A stretch of 64,000 nt of DNA from Brassica napus (GCF_020379485.1 NC_063448.1:14345726-14409725); one strand, 5' to 3'; positions 37,658-48,895 are shown, counted from the first letter of the stretch. Program-made: numbers and translations. The notes: generated from the letters alone by a model not told the origin.

Positions 37658-38445
37658 CGTCGTCTGGTCAACGCAGAGGTTATTTTTGCAATTAACTTTG
37701 AAATTTGTTATTTCGGACGACTGAAAAATAAGTCGTCTACTATTGTTTGGCTAAACAAAAAACTCCAAAAAAACTAGACGACTTACATTTCAGTCGTCAT
37801 AGGTTAGTTTTGCATTTGACTGGATTATTTCAGAAGTTTGACTTTTCTGGACGACTTACATTTCAGTCGTCTAGTGAAAATTAAAATAATAATATTTTTT
37901 TAAAAGTAGACGACTTACAGTTAAGTCGTCATAGGTTAGTTTTGCAATTGAAAAAAAAAACTTCAAGATTTAATTATATACAGACGACTTATAATTCAGT
38001 CGTCCACGAGACGACTGAAATGTAAGTCGTCCAGGATTTACGAGGTTTGACCAGAATCTCGGAAAAAAATCCTGGACGACTTACAAGTAAGTCGTCTCGT
38101 GGACGACTGAATTATAAGTCGTCTGTGTATAATTAAATTTTGAAGTTTTTTTTTCAATCGCAAAACTAACCTATGACGACTTAACTGTAAGTCGTCTACT
38201 TTTAAAAAAATATTATTATTTTAATTTCGCCAGACGACTGAAATGTAAGTCGTCTGGGGAAGTCAAACTTCTGAAATTATCCAGTCAAATGCAAAACTAA
38301 CCTATGACGACTGAAATGTAAGTCGTCTAAGTTCTTTGGAAATTTTTTTGAAACCAAACAAAAACATACGACTTAACTTTCAGTCGTCTCAGATTACAGA
38401 TTTCAAAGTCAATTGCAAAAATAACCTCTGCGTTGACCAGACGAC
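37658..38445. repeat. Large near-perfect inverted repeat (hairpin)
   Basis: The left arm 37658-38039 pairs with the right arm 38067-38445 around a spacer of 27 bases. Landmarks: GGTCAACGCAGAGGTTATTT on the left and its complement AAATAACCTCTGCGTTGACC at 38420-38439; CCAGGATTT and AAATCCTGG at the centre. Both arms carry the facing motif pairs. A transcript across it would fold into a duplex of about 380 bp, a typical small-RNA source. Confidence 0.85.
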
Positions 38446-39051
38446 TTCCAGGTAAGTTGTCTACAGCCAGACGACTTCCAGGTAAGTTGTCTACAGCCAG
38501 ACGACTTCCCAAGTAAGTCGTCTGACGAACAGATCTGGAAAAAAACTCGAAGTCATACCTTAAATTGGTGAGATAAGTTTCTTAGCATACATAAGGCTTC
38601 TCCAAGCACACAGAATCACAAACGAAAGTAACCCACCCAGAATCGTTAGCTTCTATGACTCTATGAACCATAAAAAAATTTAGAATCAAAATCTTGGATT
38701 TTTTTTAGCTCATTGTGGAGAAAAAGTGAGAGATATGTGTTGTTTAGTTCACAAGAATGGAAAAAGAAGAAGGGTAAATCGATTTTGGGAGCATTAAGAG
38801 CTTCAAATTGGTTGTTCATGGTGGTTGTGGTATTGATGACAATGGCAATCTTGTAATTACTTGAAAATGATGAGGGTGAGAGAGTAAAAATGTCATTTTC
38901 GAAAAAAAAAAAAAAAAAATTGATGGCATTTTCGTAAATTATATGAACTTGTGGGGTGAATAGGGAAAAACCAATTTTCAAAAAAAAAAGAAGTTAGTTT
39001 TGTGTTTGACTTTAAGTTATAGGTCAATTCTGCAAAAAGCCCTAAATTTTA

Positions 39052-39818
39052 TAGAAATTTTTGTGTATTAGCTGAACGTGTAACGTGTACTACTTGCATG
39101 CCCTAGATTCTCAACTACTTTTTACCGATTCTGGTCTTGGAGATTAAATGGGCTTGACACATGGCCCCATTTCTACTAACACATGGATTTAATCCATTTA
39201 TAAAGCGAACATATTGAATTGTTCAAATAGAATATATAAGACTTGTTGGCATTGATCAAAAAAAAGGACAAACACATAATTGTTCGTTCAAAAAAAAAAG
39301 GACAAACACATAATTGAAGATGGTTTTGGAATATTTGAATGTCCTAGAACCAGTGGACCACTTGGAGCTGTGAAACAAGCAATAAAAGCTACCCAATCCA
39401 AACCCATGCGGTTATTATGGATTCGTTTTTGTATCCCTCATATTCAAACTTTCCAATTTTATAATAATTTTAGCAAAAAACCGAGCTAATTTCTTGGTGA
39501 AATATCATTAACATTATGTCAAGTAAAAATTAAGTTAAGAAACTATACTAACAATAAATTGTTAGCTCCAATGGTAGATATCCACTAAGTTTCTTATCAT
39601 TATAATTATTATTTTTAATTTTATTTTAATGTAATAGGTTAGGAAATATATTTTAAAAAAATTATCTTAAATCTAAGTAAAATTTTAAACGTGAAATAGG
39701 ATAAAAAGGATCTGTAGAGTTTCTTAATTTCTTTCTTGGCTGTTAAGAAGATCTCCAAAATTAGTAGAGAAATAGAAAGGATTGTTTGAATCCATAATGA
39801 AAGGAAAGAGATATAAAA
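39052..39818. other. Gene-free stretch
   Basis: A 23-base unit AAAAAAGGACAAACACATAA.. occurs twice at about 39262 and 39292. A 69-codon plus-strand frame at 39280-39489 includes a less AT-rich piece (39310-39440) that could be a gene fragment, but I do not recognise it. Confidence 0.35.
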
Positions 39819-39831
39819 TGTTTTGAGATTT

Positions 39832-40087
39832 TTTTTTTTTATGATCCTGGTATCCGGAGCCTCGAGAGGATCCGATTAGCGCCAATGACCGTCCACCGGA
39901 GTTTAGCCGGGGAGCCCGCCGAGGTATGCAGGAGGGCTGATGATCACCCCATGTAAAATCCACCAGTAGCCACACGTTAGCAGATTTATCCGAATTGGGT
40001 CCGAAGGTCCCTCGAGATAATCACCTCCCAGCAGCATTCGAACCCATGACTTCCCGGGTTGAGTTTACCCACTGGACCACTAACTCG
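39832..40087 (-). mobile_element. tRNA-derived SINE
   Basis: The duplication TGTTTTGAGATTT (39819-39831 and 40088-40100) flanks 256 bp. The T run at the left shows a minus-strand poly(A). At the 5' end (right) the minus strand reads TAGTGGTCCAGTGG (box A) and, about 35 bases on, GGTTCGAATGC (box B), the two halves of a polymerase III promoter. Confidence 0.85.
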
Positions 40088-40100
40088 TGTTTTGAGATTT

Positions 40101-40809
40101 GATACGAGCTAAATATTGGGTCTATATATAAAGAAAAAAATTAACAACTACAGATAATTATTTTTAAATATAAAATCTTAATAATATATTTTAGTTTTAA
40201 AATTTATAGCTTTAGCACTATTACATTAATTAAAATTTTAATATATTATTACTGTATTAAACTTCAATCATTTCAATTCTAGAAATGAAATGATGAATCT
40301 TGTTAGAGAGATAATTTTATTTTAATATTTATAAAAAAAATATACATATTTTTAATATCATGTAAAGTATATAATCAAGATTTAAAGTGTAAGTTTTTTT
40401 GTTTTATTGACAATAATACTGACCAACCATAAGGTAACATGCGACAGTTACCAAAGGCTCTAAAGATATCGGTGTAGAAAACCGGTTGTGAAGCTTTTGA
40501 TTTAAATTTTATTTTCTTCATTTATTTTTATTACATTTTTGTCTCAGATACTTCCTTGCATACTATCAATGGAGCTTATCGTCGAGTCCACCAGTATTAT
40601 TATGGATTTCTTTTTGTTGGTTGAGAAATATATTTAACCATTAAGCATTAACCAAAAGCTAAACCAAATGTGTTCTTAACACATACAAAAACAAATCAAA
40701 ATATCAGCTAACAAGTTTAAACCACAAATGTTTTTTTTTTAAACAAATGAAAATTATAAACGCATTAACTTACATGCTACAGCCAACAAAACTTGTCTTG
40801 TGAATTTTT
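40101..40809. other. Gene-free AT-rich stretch
   Basis: Nothing supported; it becomes NPF-related at 40810. Confidence 0.4.
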
Positions 40810-41140
40810 TTAGACTTGTTGTATCCGAAGATACAGATACAACTTGGAGATGTACAAGAACGCAATAAAAGCGATAACCGTGAAAACGACCAGCAACTAG
40901 TAAAAATAATCGACATGAGCTCGGTTTAGGGTAGTGTTGAACCAGCATTAACCGTCATTTCTAACAGTATCCCAATCAATTAAAATGATGAGCAAACCGC
41001 TATAGAAGCTGGAAAGACCCATTGCACTTAAAGAAAGCGCGAGACCAATGCTCCTTGGCTCCGTTGGGACTTGGTCATAGAAGAACTCTTGTGTTCCCAC
41101 AAGAGAGAACACATCGATCATCCCAAGTAAATACTGAGGA
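40810..41140 (-). pseudogene. 3' fragment of an NPF5-type transporter gene
   Basis: About 110 codons correspond to the end of the last exon of the gene at 27906-30112: FFYDQVPTE, ALSLSAMGLSSF, NLNRAHVDYFY and a Tyr/Leu-rich tail up to a stop at 40810-40812. The Trp codon after NRAHVDYFY is TAG, and several frame changes occur near 40940-40990. Similarity stops abruptly at about 41143, where the DNA becomes AT-rich. Its place between the NPF pair and the AGL87-like gene fits a lost third tandem copy (NPF5.15 position in Arabidopsis, from memory). Confidence 0.85.
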
Positions 41141-42640
41141 ACGGTAACGGTAACGTTTAAATTAGTATTGTCATTATTTTATATAACGTTTAAAAGATAA
41201 AAATGTTATAATATTTATAAAATTTAAATTTTGACTTGAAATAATTACATTTATTGAAAGCATATTAAATCTCTAGTTTATATTAAATTTTTAATAATCA
41301 CATACTTAGAGTTAAATGAGTCGTATCATAATATAATGGTTAAACAATGTTCAGTTTTTCTAAAGAAAATTGAGTGATATATAATTCTTATCAATAAATT
41401 TAGGAGACAAATTTTTGATTTTTTGGGGATTTAAGAGCACTCGGTTTCGAGGTTTATGGAAAATAGATATGAAGATTTTGAGGATTTTTCAACAATGTTG
41501 TTTTCTTTGTTGATTATTAGACAAATGTTGGCTAGCTCCATAAAAAAAATTATAGGGGATAATACTTTAACCTTGAATATATAAAAGAGTGCTTTTAATA
41601 CGAAAACGAATTTTGGTTTAACCTTACAGAATTATATACGTAAGTTAGATAAGTAACTGAACTGAACTGTGAATGCTCATTAAATCATTTATATGTGATA
41701 TATAAAAAAAGTGAACTAAATTGTTTTAAAAGAAAGTGGATCACGATAAGAAGTATGTCTAGCAGAAATTTAGGTATTTTTGTTGGAAGTCAGTTGTAAG
41801 ACATTGAATACTGTAAATTAATGTAATGATATGTCAAAATTAAAGTTTGTTTGAATGAAAAAATGCTTATCCAATATTTGTTGTGTGAAAGGCATAAAGA
41901 AGTATAGTGTATATACAGTGAAAAATGTCATAGAAAGGTTCATTGCTTTGGACTTATTAAAAACTCATGCACTTGTTCGGCTTGTGACTCCAATTTGAAT
42001 TTCTGTCTTAGATTTATGTATTATGTAAATTGTTGTAATATTGGCTAAATTATGTGTATAATGAGTTTTGATGTTTTGTTTTAAAAAATGACTTTTGATG
42101 TTATTTAAGATATTAAGAAATTTATGTCCCTAAACTAAAAAATATCAAAGTTACAAGATTATAGTGTATATTTAAAAATTACTGATTTTCTTGTATAAAT
42201 GTACGTAAAAATCTTTTGCATTAATCACATGGAAATGGTCTAGTGGTAGACGGATTTGTGAGATTCGGGTTTGAACAATTCCACGACACTAAAAATGTGT
42301 GTGGCCACGCAGATATTAAATCATGTTTGAAGCTTCATTTGAATATATGGAGAGAAGGTTTGTCATGGACTAGACGTTTTTTGGAATTAATCTGGACATT
42401 TTCATAGGTTTGAAATATCTTGAGGCTAATAATCAAAATCTTTTAGTTGGAACTTTTATAGGTACTATTGTTTAGGTTTTTAACAACTTCACTTCAATTA
42501 CCATTTGAGCTTTTTGAATAGGTGCTGCCTTTTTTTTTGGTCAAACTACTAATTTCATTGAATAGCAAACAATTCCTCCAGTTATGGAGTGTAAGCTTTT
42601 ATATTGAATAGGTGCTGTGAAAAAAAAGATATGTATACTT
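41141..42640. other. Gene-free stretch with a possible SINE head
   Basis: At 42233-42290 the plus strand has TGGTCTAGTGG and, 30 bases on, a diverged GGGTTTGAACAATTCC, resembling the A and B boxes of a SINE; no tail or target copy was found. The rest is AT-rich without features. Confidence 0.35.
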
Positions 42641-42816
42641 TTTTTTTTTTGACGAAAAAAAGGGTTAAATCCGGGTCTATTAAAGACACAGACCTAACCC
42701 CCGGGTGGAGGTACAGCCCACGGATAGTCCATATCCGTGTGGCCATCGGGATTCGAACCAGGGTTCGCCGTATTGGGTTTATTCCCTCAAGCGCCACTAG
42801 ACTACCACCACCGGTT
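42641..42816 (-). mobile_element. tRNA-derived SINE
   Basis: It is flanked by AAGATATGTATACTT (42626-42640 and 42817-42831). The T run (42641-42650) is the minus-strand tail. The minus strand starts ACCGGTGGTGGTAGTCTAGT (box A region) and has GGTTCGAATCC (box B). The length is 176 bp, a crucifer SINE of normal size, different from the one at 39832. Confidence 0.9.
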
Positions 42817-42927
42817 AAGATATGTATACTTTGCTGGTCATATAATCGTAATTGACTACTTGTATTGACACGCTAGTGTCTACCCATGTAATATTGTGTT
42901 AATTTATGTACATACGAGTTTACCACA

Positions 42928-43957
42928 TCCCCTATATATTATTTGTGAAACATTACAACGTATTTTTGTAGCCACGTGTCATCACTATGATGATTCTTAG
43001 AATTATTAGAGAAATATGTTGGTCCATCTAATTATATAATAAACTTTTTATTAAACTAATCATAAATTCATTATTAATGTCATTTATTATTTCCTTAAAT
43101 AAAGATAACGGAATTGCCTAATGTGGCTAAAGTATATATGACAATTAATGATTTTGAATAATAAAGATCTGATAAAAAATATTGTATCTTCTATCAAATT
43201 TTTGTTTAATTTTAAACTATTAAAATAATTAAAAAATCACAATAACCATATTATAAAAATTTATATTTTTCTTTATATGTTATATTTTGAATTTTAAAAA
43301 ACGACTATAAATTACTAAAACTGTTAAAAGTCTCACATTCAAATTTTGTGATCCATGGTTTAAAATTTTTGTTATGACAAAATACAAATGATTACAAAAT
43401 CATATAAATAAAAATTTAATTTAATTAATCATTAAGATTTAAAATATATATGTATATATATCATTCTAAGTTAAACTATAAACCATATTGAATAAATAAA
43501 TATTTTAATTTCAAAATTTACTTTGAATAATTTTTTTTGATAAAAGTTTTGAACTAACATTGATAAAATTTTTTAAATTATAAATTACTAAAATTATTAA
43601 TTGCACAATGAAAATTTTGTTATCAGTAATTTAAAGTTTTTGCTATTAAAGATACACATGATCAAAAAAAACATATGAGTAGAAAGCATCATTTAATAGA
43701 CATTAATATTAAAAATATACTATGTATGTTAATATCATTTAAATTTAATTACATATCCTATCAAATTTTTTAAAAAATTGTTTGGATTAATAAAATTGAT
43801 TTATACATTCGCACCAATTTAATTATATATGTAATAGTTACTGACTTTTAATTATTCAATATATATTTATTATTTCATAATATGTAAGAACATATAATAC
43901 ATAAAATAATTTATATATATAATGTTTATCCCGCGCAAGGCGCGGGTCTTAATCTAG
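42928..43957 (+). mobile_element. Non-autonomous Helitron
   Basis: It starts A|TCCCCTATATATTATTTGTG and ends with hairpin CCCGCGCAAGGCGCGGG, then TCTTAATCTAG|T. Length is 1030 bp, AT-rich and non-coding. Confidence 0.7.
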
Positions 43958-45183
43958 TTAAACATTATACTTGGTTACATTGACAGCCAAAATGTTCAAA
44001 CTTTTTACATTATCTGTATATTAAAAGAAAAGCATTTACAATAAATGTGTTCACACACATCGATACATGTCACATTCACAATCATTTTAACTTTATAATG
44101 TTTATGTTTCAGTTTCACATCCATTTAACAATTAATATGTTCACACACTATTTTTTTTAACTCTATCGCACACTATTTAATGTGTTCACACACTATTTTT
44201 TTTAATGAGCTCGTTTTCAGTTTTCATATTTTTAACATTTGTATTAATGAATTGAAGTTATTTTTGGGCAACAACAAAATAATATCATTGTTAACATAAA
44301 TAAGTCACAAAACCATTAAGATTAAACATCAACTAAAATGCCATAATGAGAATGTTTTTAAAAATTGAAAGTTTTGGTATTTTGCTGAACTTGGTCATAG
44401 TTGAGGTTTATGCATACAAAAACCACAAATAATTGTGATTGGTTATGAATTAAGAAAACCGATGTGAAAAACGCCATATACAAAGTTGGATCTTTAGTTT
44501 AGCCAAATATTGTTTTTCTTTACAGTGTTTTCATATCAAACCAAGAATTAGAAACATATTCAGATTGTTAGAAAAAATCAGAAAAGCTTAAAAAGAAAAA
44601 AAAATTCACGAAATCGATCGAAAAACAGAGTTCATGTACCAAGTGAAGATGTCACATTATTTTCGACGTAACTCTAACCTATTTCACTCGATTGTATCGT
44701 ATTTTTATTAAATTTTATATCAATTAGATATTCATTAATATGAAAATATCTAAAATAAAAAAATATATTCAAAATACTAAAATATGTTATTATTCTCCAT
44801 CTAAATATTTAAATGGAACTATTTCTTATGTAAATTTAAGCATTTAGTCTTACATTATTCAAAATTGTATCTTTTATATTATTTTTATTTTCGGATTTTG
44901 AGGATTAAGTATATTTGGATTTTTGTTAAAATATTACATAATTAAAATATGTATCTGAACTCGAACATGAACCGAACATGCAATGATTCGAACCAAATCC
45001 AAATCAAATTCAAATCAAAATTTGTAAATATCTGAATCATATTTGAATTTCTAACTCTAAAAATTTGAAATCTGAATAGATCATCTCAATCCGAACGAAT
45101 ATCTGAATGTCATACCTTGAAAAAGCTATATGACAAATCTCTTATTACAATATAAAATAAATAATTTAATTAATTATTTCATT
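43958..45183. other. AT-rich region, probably mostly Helitron-derived
   Basis: No gene. A repeated phrase TGTTCACACAC occurs several times at 44049-44190. The following Helitron terminus implies an element body to the left, but no start was found. Confidence 0.3.
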
Positions 45184-45210
45184 CCGCGCACGGTGCGGGT
45201 TACTACCTAG
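45184..45210 (+). mobile_element. Helitron 3' terminus
   Basis: The stem CCGCGCACGGTGCGGG followed by TTACTACCTAG and T is a Helitron end. The 5' end is not located. Confidence 0.55.
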
Positions 45211-45453
45211 TAGTAAAATATTTATGTGGCCTTAAATATAGAAAATATTACATTCCTATCTTGTAGATTCTCTAGACCAACCAACATAAGACACGTAATA
45301 AAATGAAAAGTTCTTTAGATAAAAATCTTCTTATTCAGAAACATTATATTGCTATTTGTCTTTAGACCTTAATATGTACTTTTTCTTTAAAACCTTTCTA
45401 TAATTTGTTGAAACCTCTTTTGGACCAAGCCAGAGAATCAAAGTTAGAGTCTC

Positions 45454-45460
45454 TATATAA
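45454..45460 (+). promoter_or_regulatory. TATA box of the MADS-box gene
   Basis: CTCTATATAA is 75 bases before the ATG of the AGL87-like gene; the intervening leader is pyrimidine- and CA-rich. Confidence 0.5.
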
Positions 45461-45534
45461 CATTTGACCCATATGGTCCCTCAAACACACACACAACTCC
45501 TTATCTCCTTGTCGTTTTTTGTTCTTTTTTCACC

Positions 45535-46023
45535 ATGGGCAGAAGAAAGGTAACACACCAATTGATTTCTGACAACGCCACTCGCCGAGTTACGTTCAGA
45601 AAACGCAAACATGGTCTGTTGAAAAAGCTCAAAGAATTAACCATTCTTTGCGGTTTACGCGCTTGCGCCATCATCTACAGCGACTACGAGGAAGGTCCTG
45701 AGGTCTGGCCAAACCGCAAAGAGGTTCGTGTTCTTCTCAACCGGTTCAGGGCACTCCCGGTGGAGAAGCAGACCAAGTTCATGATGGACCAGAAAGATTT
45801 GATGAACAGAATGATCCAAGACGCAAAGAAGAGGTTGGAAAAAGAGCAGATGCATAGCCGTGCGATGGAACTTGGGTTGATTGCGTCGTCTAATGACATA
45901 CGCGATGCTGATTATTCAGAGGATCTGGTCAAAGCAGCCGATGTGGTTGAGAAGAAGATCAAAGTCATCAGAGAAAGAATCAAGGCTGTAGAATCAGGAG
46001 CAGCCATCCTCATGATAGAATAG
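45535..46023 (+). CDS. AGL87: Type I (M-gamma) MADS-box protein, AGL87-like
   Basis: A single exon of 162 codons starts in a strong context (CACCATGGGC). Residues 1-60 form a MADS DNA-binding and dimerisation domain: MGRRKVTHQLISDNATRRVT, FRKRKHGLLKKLKELTILCG and ACAIIYSDYE. PEVWPNR after the domain is characteristic of the M-gamma group of AGL80/PHERES1 relatives, transcription factors acting mainly in the female gametophyte and endosperm. The rest is charged and helical (repeated KKRLEKEQ, EKKIKVIRERIKA), likely a coiled coil for dimerisation with M-alpha partners. The protein is short but in the range of the group. I recall At1g22590 (AGL87) as the closest; that gene sits close to the NPF5 cluster in Arabidopsis, as here. 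Confidence 0.88.
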   Translation: MGRRKVTHQLISDNATRRVTFRKRKHGLLKKLKELTILCGLRACAIIYSDYEEGPEVWPNRKEVRVLLNRFRALPVEKQTKFMMDQKDLMNRMIQDAKKRLEKEQMHSRAMELGLIASSNDIRDADYSEDLVKAADVVEKKIKVIRERIKAVESGAAILMIE

Positions 46024-46214
46024 CCTTTCAAAAACATTCAACTGTGTTTTATTTTCATGGATTATCATGGATAGGATTAATGTGTTGATTGTTTCTGCTT
46101 TAAGATTTAGTTTAAAGGATAAAGAGAATAATATTGATCTCTTTGGCCTTCTTGGTATCATCGCTTAGAGCTGGTCAGTATCAATGTATTCAGTTTATGA
46201 GATTGTTATTTTTA

Positions 46215-47447
46215 TGAAGTTTTTCTTCCTTATTTTATTTAATATTTTTTGTTGGCTCCCCAATTGGTTAGATCAAGTTTTGGTCAGATGAGACAATCCT
46301 CTGAGAAACACTACCGTATCTGATCTATATAGGAAAATATGTTTGCGTTTATCGCTCTGGAGAATATGAAGTACTCACACTCTCGAAGATTTTCTTCTTT
46401 ATATGTTTGTTACTTTTTTATTTTATTTTTTTTTATATTTATTCGCTCGTTTGTTAATCCCAGTAAGTGATCCAAAAAGATTTATTACCGATTATAAAAT
46501 GTGGAATTCTATTCGAGATAGATCATAAAATCTAGGCCTAGACGTTTGGATACCCGTTAGCTTCGGATCAGATCTTTTGGATTTTTGGTTCTATTTTGTA
46601 ATACGATCCTCTTTTTTTTGAAGTTTTTATTCCTTATTTTATTTAATATTTTTTGTTGGCTCCCCAATTGGTTAGATCAAGTTTTGGTCAGATGAGACGA
46701 TCCTCTGAGAAACACTATCGTATCTAATCTATATAGGAAAATATGTTTGCGTTTATCGCTCTGGAGAATATGAAGTACTCACACTCTCGAAGATTTTCTT
46801 CTTTATATGTTTGTTACATTTTATTTTATTTTTTATATTTATTCGCTCATTTTTTTAATCCCAGTAAGTGATCCAAAAATGTTTATTACAGATTATAAAA
46901 TGTGGAATTCTGTTCGAGATAAATCATAAAAGCTAGGCCTAGACGACGTTTGGATACCCGTTCAGCTTCGGATCAGGTATTTTGGATTTTTGGTTCTATT
47001 TTGTAACACGTCTTAGATCCCCTTTTTTTGAAGTTTTTCTTTCTTATTTTATTTAATATTTTTTGTTGGCTCCCCAATTGGTCAGATAAAGTTTTGGTCA
47101 GATAAAGTTTTGGTCAGACGAGACGATCCTCTGAGAAACACTACCGTATCTGATCTATATAGGAAAATATGTTTGAGTTTATCGCTCTGGAGAATATGAA
47201 GTACTCACATTCTCGAAGATTTTCTTCTTTATATGTTTGTTACTTTTTTATTTTATTTTTTATATTTATTTGCTTGTTTGTTAATCCCAGTAAGTGATCC
47301 AAAAAGATTTATTACCGATTATAAAATGTGGAATTCTATTCGAGATAGATCATAAAATCTAGGCCTAGACATTTGGATACCCATTCAGCTTCGGATCAGG
47401 TCTTTTGGATTTTTGGTTCTATTTTGTAACACGTCTTAGATCCTATT
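46215..47447 (+). repeat. Three tandem copies of a repeat of about 408 bp
   Basis: The landmark GTTGGCTCCCCAATTGG recurs at 46251, 46655 and 47065 (spacing 404 and 410). Within each copy CTCTGAGAAACACTA, GTTTATCGCTCTGGAG and TCTAGGCCTAGAC (or a close variant) appear in the same order. The third copy has a small internal duplication (GTTTTGGTCAGA). The array starts about 190 bases after the MADS-box stop codon and contains no ORF of note. Confidence 0.85.
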
Positions 47448-48002
47448 CTATTAAAATTGCAATTTCATATCAGATTCAAATATAACACATCGGTTTCGGA
47501 TCGGTTTTGTATCACATCTTAGTATCCATAAAATAACAATATATCATTTGGATTCGGGTTTTTTTAGATCGGTTTGGATTATACTGAAGTAAAATACATC
47601 ATTAAAGTCTAAACATAATAAATTTAATACTTAAACTGAATATCAAGTATTCAATACATATAAAACTAAAAAAAATAGTACCATTTGAAAGTTTATAACA
47701 CTAAACTTTATAACACTAAATAATTTTATAACTAAAATACTTAAAAGTGATGATCACCAAAATTTTAAGAAAAGAGTATGTCTAAAGTTCTAAGAAATTT
47801 TGCCACTTGTTAATCATTGATTGGTTTCAACTTTTGAATATTTTTCTTTTAGAAATCCACTAAATGTTCATGCTCTTAGAGCATTTTTAGTGGAAGTATC
47901 TCAATGAGTCCCTTAATGATAAAGAAATAGATTAAAAATAAAAAGTAAGAGAAAGGGAAGAGATGTCTTTCCGGAAAGAAACTCTTGCTGGAATCAAAGA
48001 AA
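47448..48002. other. Gene-free stretch
   Basis: AT-rich sequence between the tandem array and the foldback element; nothing supported. Confidence 0.4.
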
Positions 48003-48895
48003 GGACATAACTTAGGTTCATCCTCACCCCCTAGGATGAACCTTTAAATTTACCCCACCCTTTAGGACTAATCAAAATGACAAATAGATTATTAATTAAA
48101 AATATTAAATTAAATAAAAAATAGCCATAAAAAATAAAAAAGATAATTTTAACGACGCTGACGCTTCCAGCTAAACCCTAAACCCTAAATCTTAAATTTT
48201 AAACCCTATACGCTAAATTCTAAACCCAAATCCAAACCCCTAAACCCAAACCCTATACCCTAAACCATAATCCTAGACCCTAAACCCAAATTATATACCC
48301 TAAACCCAAAAACTAGACTATAAACCTAAATTCTATACCATAAATCCAAGTTCTAGATCTAAACTGTAAACCTTAAACCCAAATTATATACCCTAAATCC
48401 TAAACCTTAACCATAAGTCCAAACGGTAAATCCTAAACCCAAACTGTAAATCCTAAACCCAAAACCTATACCCTAAACCCAAATCCTAAACCTAAAACCC
48501 AAACGGTAAACCCTAAACCCAAACCCCAAACTTAGATGGTATAAGGTTTGGGTTAAGGTTTACGGTTTGGGTTTAGGGTCTAAGACTTGGGTTTAGGGTA
48601 TAGGGTTTAGGTTTATAGTCTATTTTTGGGTCTAAGGTATATAATTTGGGTTTAGAGTCTAAGATTAGGGTTTAGGGTATAGGGTTTGGATTTGGGTTTA
48701 GAATTTAGGGTTTAGGGTTTAGAATTTAAGAATTAGGGTTTAGGGTTTCGCTGAAAGCGTTAACGTCGTTAAAATTAGCGTTTTTATTTTTTGTAACTAT
48801 TTTTTATTTAATTTAATATTTTTTAATTAATAATCTATGTGTCATTTTGATTGATCATAAAGAGTGAGGTGAATTTAAAAGTTCAAGTTTTGTTC
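48003..48895. mobile_element. Foldback element made of telomere-like repeats
   Basis: A 9-bp target copy with one mismatch flanks it (TCAAAGAAA 47994-48002, TTAAAGAAA 48896-48904). The outer parts are inverted repeats: ACTTAGGTTCATCC...AATCAAAATGACA on the left matches the reverse complement of ..GTCATTTTGATTGATC... on the right. The inner left part is CCCTAAA-like repeats (48175-48530) and the inner right part TTTAGGG-like (48540-48745), so the whole folds back. A 9-bp duplication suggests Mutator-type mobilisation. It has no ORF. The relative is at 53405. Confidence 0.75.

Larger units (their letters stand above)
35192..38530. repeat. Arrays of paired GACGACTT...AAGTCGTC motifs
   Basis: By eye about 50-55 copies of GTCGTC or GACGAC are present, usually as pairs facing each other with 4-8 bases between the half-sites (GACGACTTACA then TGTAAGTCGTC; or GACGACTTACATTTCAGTCG followed by TC). 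They cluster at 35200-35250, 35630-35975, 36410-36565, 36985-37010 and 37610-38525, and are rare in the rest of the window apart from the second element. Pairs are often embedded in otherwise unrelated AT-rich sequence, so the motif itself appears to be what is multiplied or conserved. At 36485-36560 a 20-bp unit GGAAGTCGTCTGGACTTCCA is repeated in tandem. Confidence 0.8.
35024..39042. mobile_element. Non-autonomous Mutator-like element packed with GACGACTT/AAGTCGTC motifs
   Basis: A perfect 9-bp duplication TAAATTTTA (35015-35023 and 39043-39051) flanks 4019 bp. The termini are related but imperfect inverted repeats: GGGGTTTTTGCCAAAACTAA on the left, and GGGCTTTTTGCAGAATTGA as reverse complement of the right. 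The 9-bp duplication and a GGG..TTTGC start fit MULEs, especially VANDAL-type ones with weak terminal repeats. No transposase ORF is present. The interior has about 50 copies of the GTCGTC/GACGAC core, a promoter with spliceable exons, a direct repeat, and a large inverted repeat. A relative begins at 62801. Confidence 0.75.

Noticed and set aside
35640..38525. Regularly recurring short repeats resembling a CRISPR array
   Set aside because: The repeats face each other in pairs, spacers vary from a few to hundreds of bases, and the surrounding DNA is plant nuclear with a transposon's borders.
42233..42300. Third SINE
   Set aside because: A-box-like sequence is good but the B box is poor and no tail or target copy was found; mentioned only in the stretch description.
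42641..42816. tRNA gene suggested by A and B boxes
   Set aside because: No cloverleaf can be completed; the tail and target copies show a SINE. The same applies to 39832-40087.
48170..48760. Possible interstitial telomere or chromosome-fusion relic
   Set aside because: The repeats are degenerate, arranged as an inverted pair, and bounded by terminal repeats with target copies; a second mobile copy exists at 53405.
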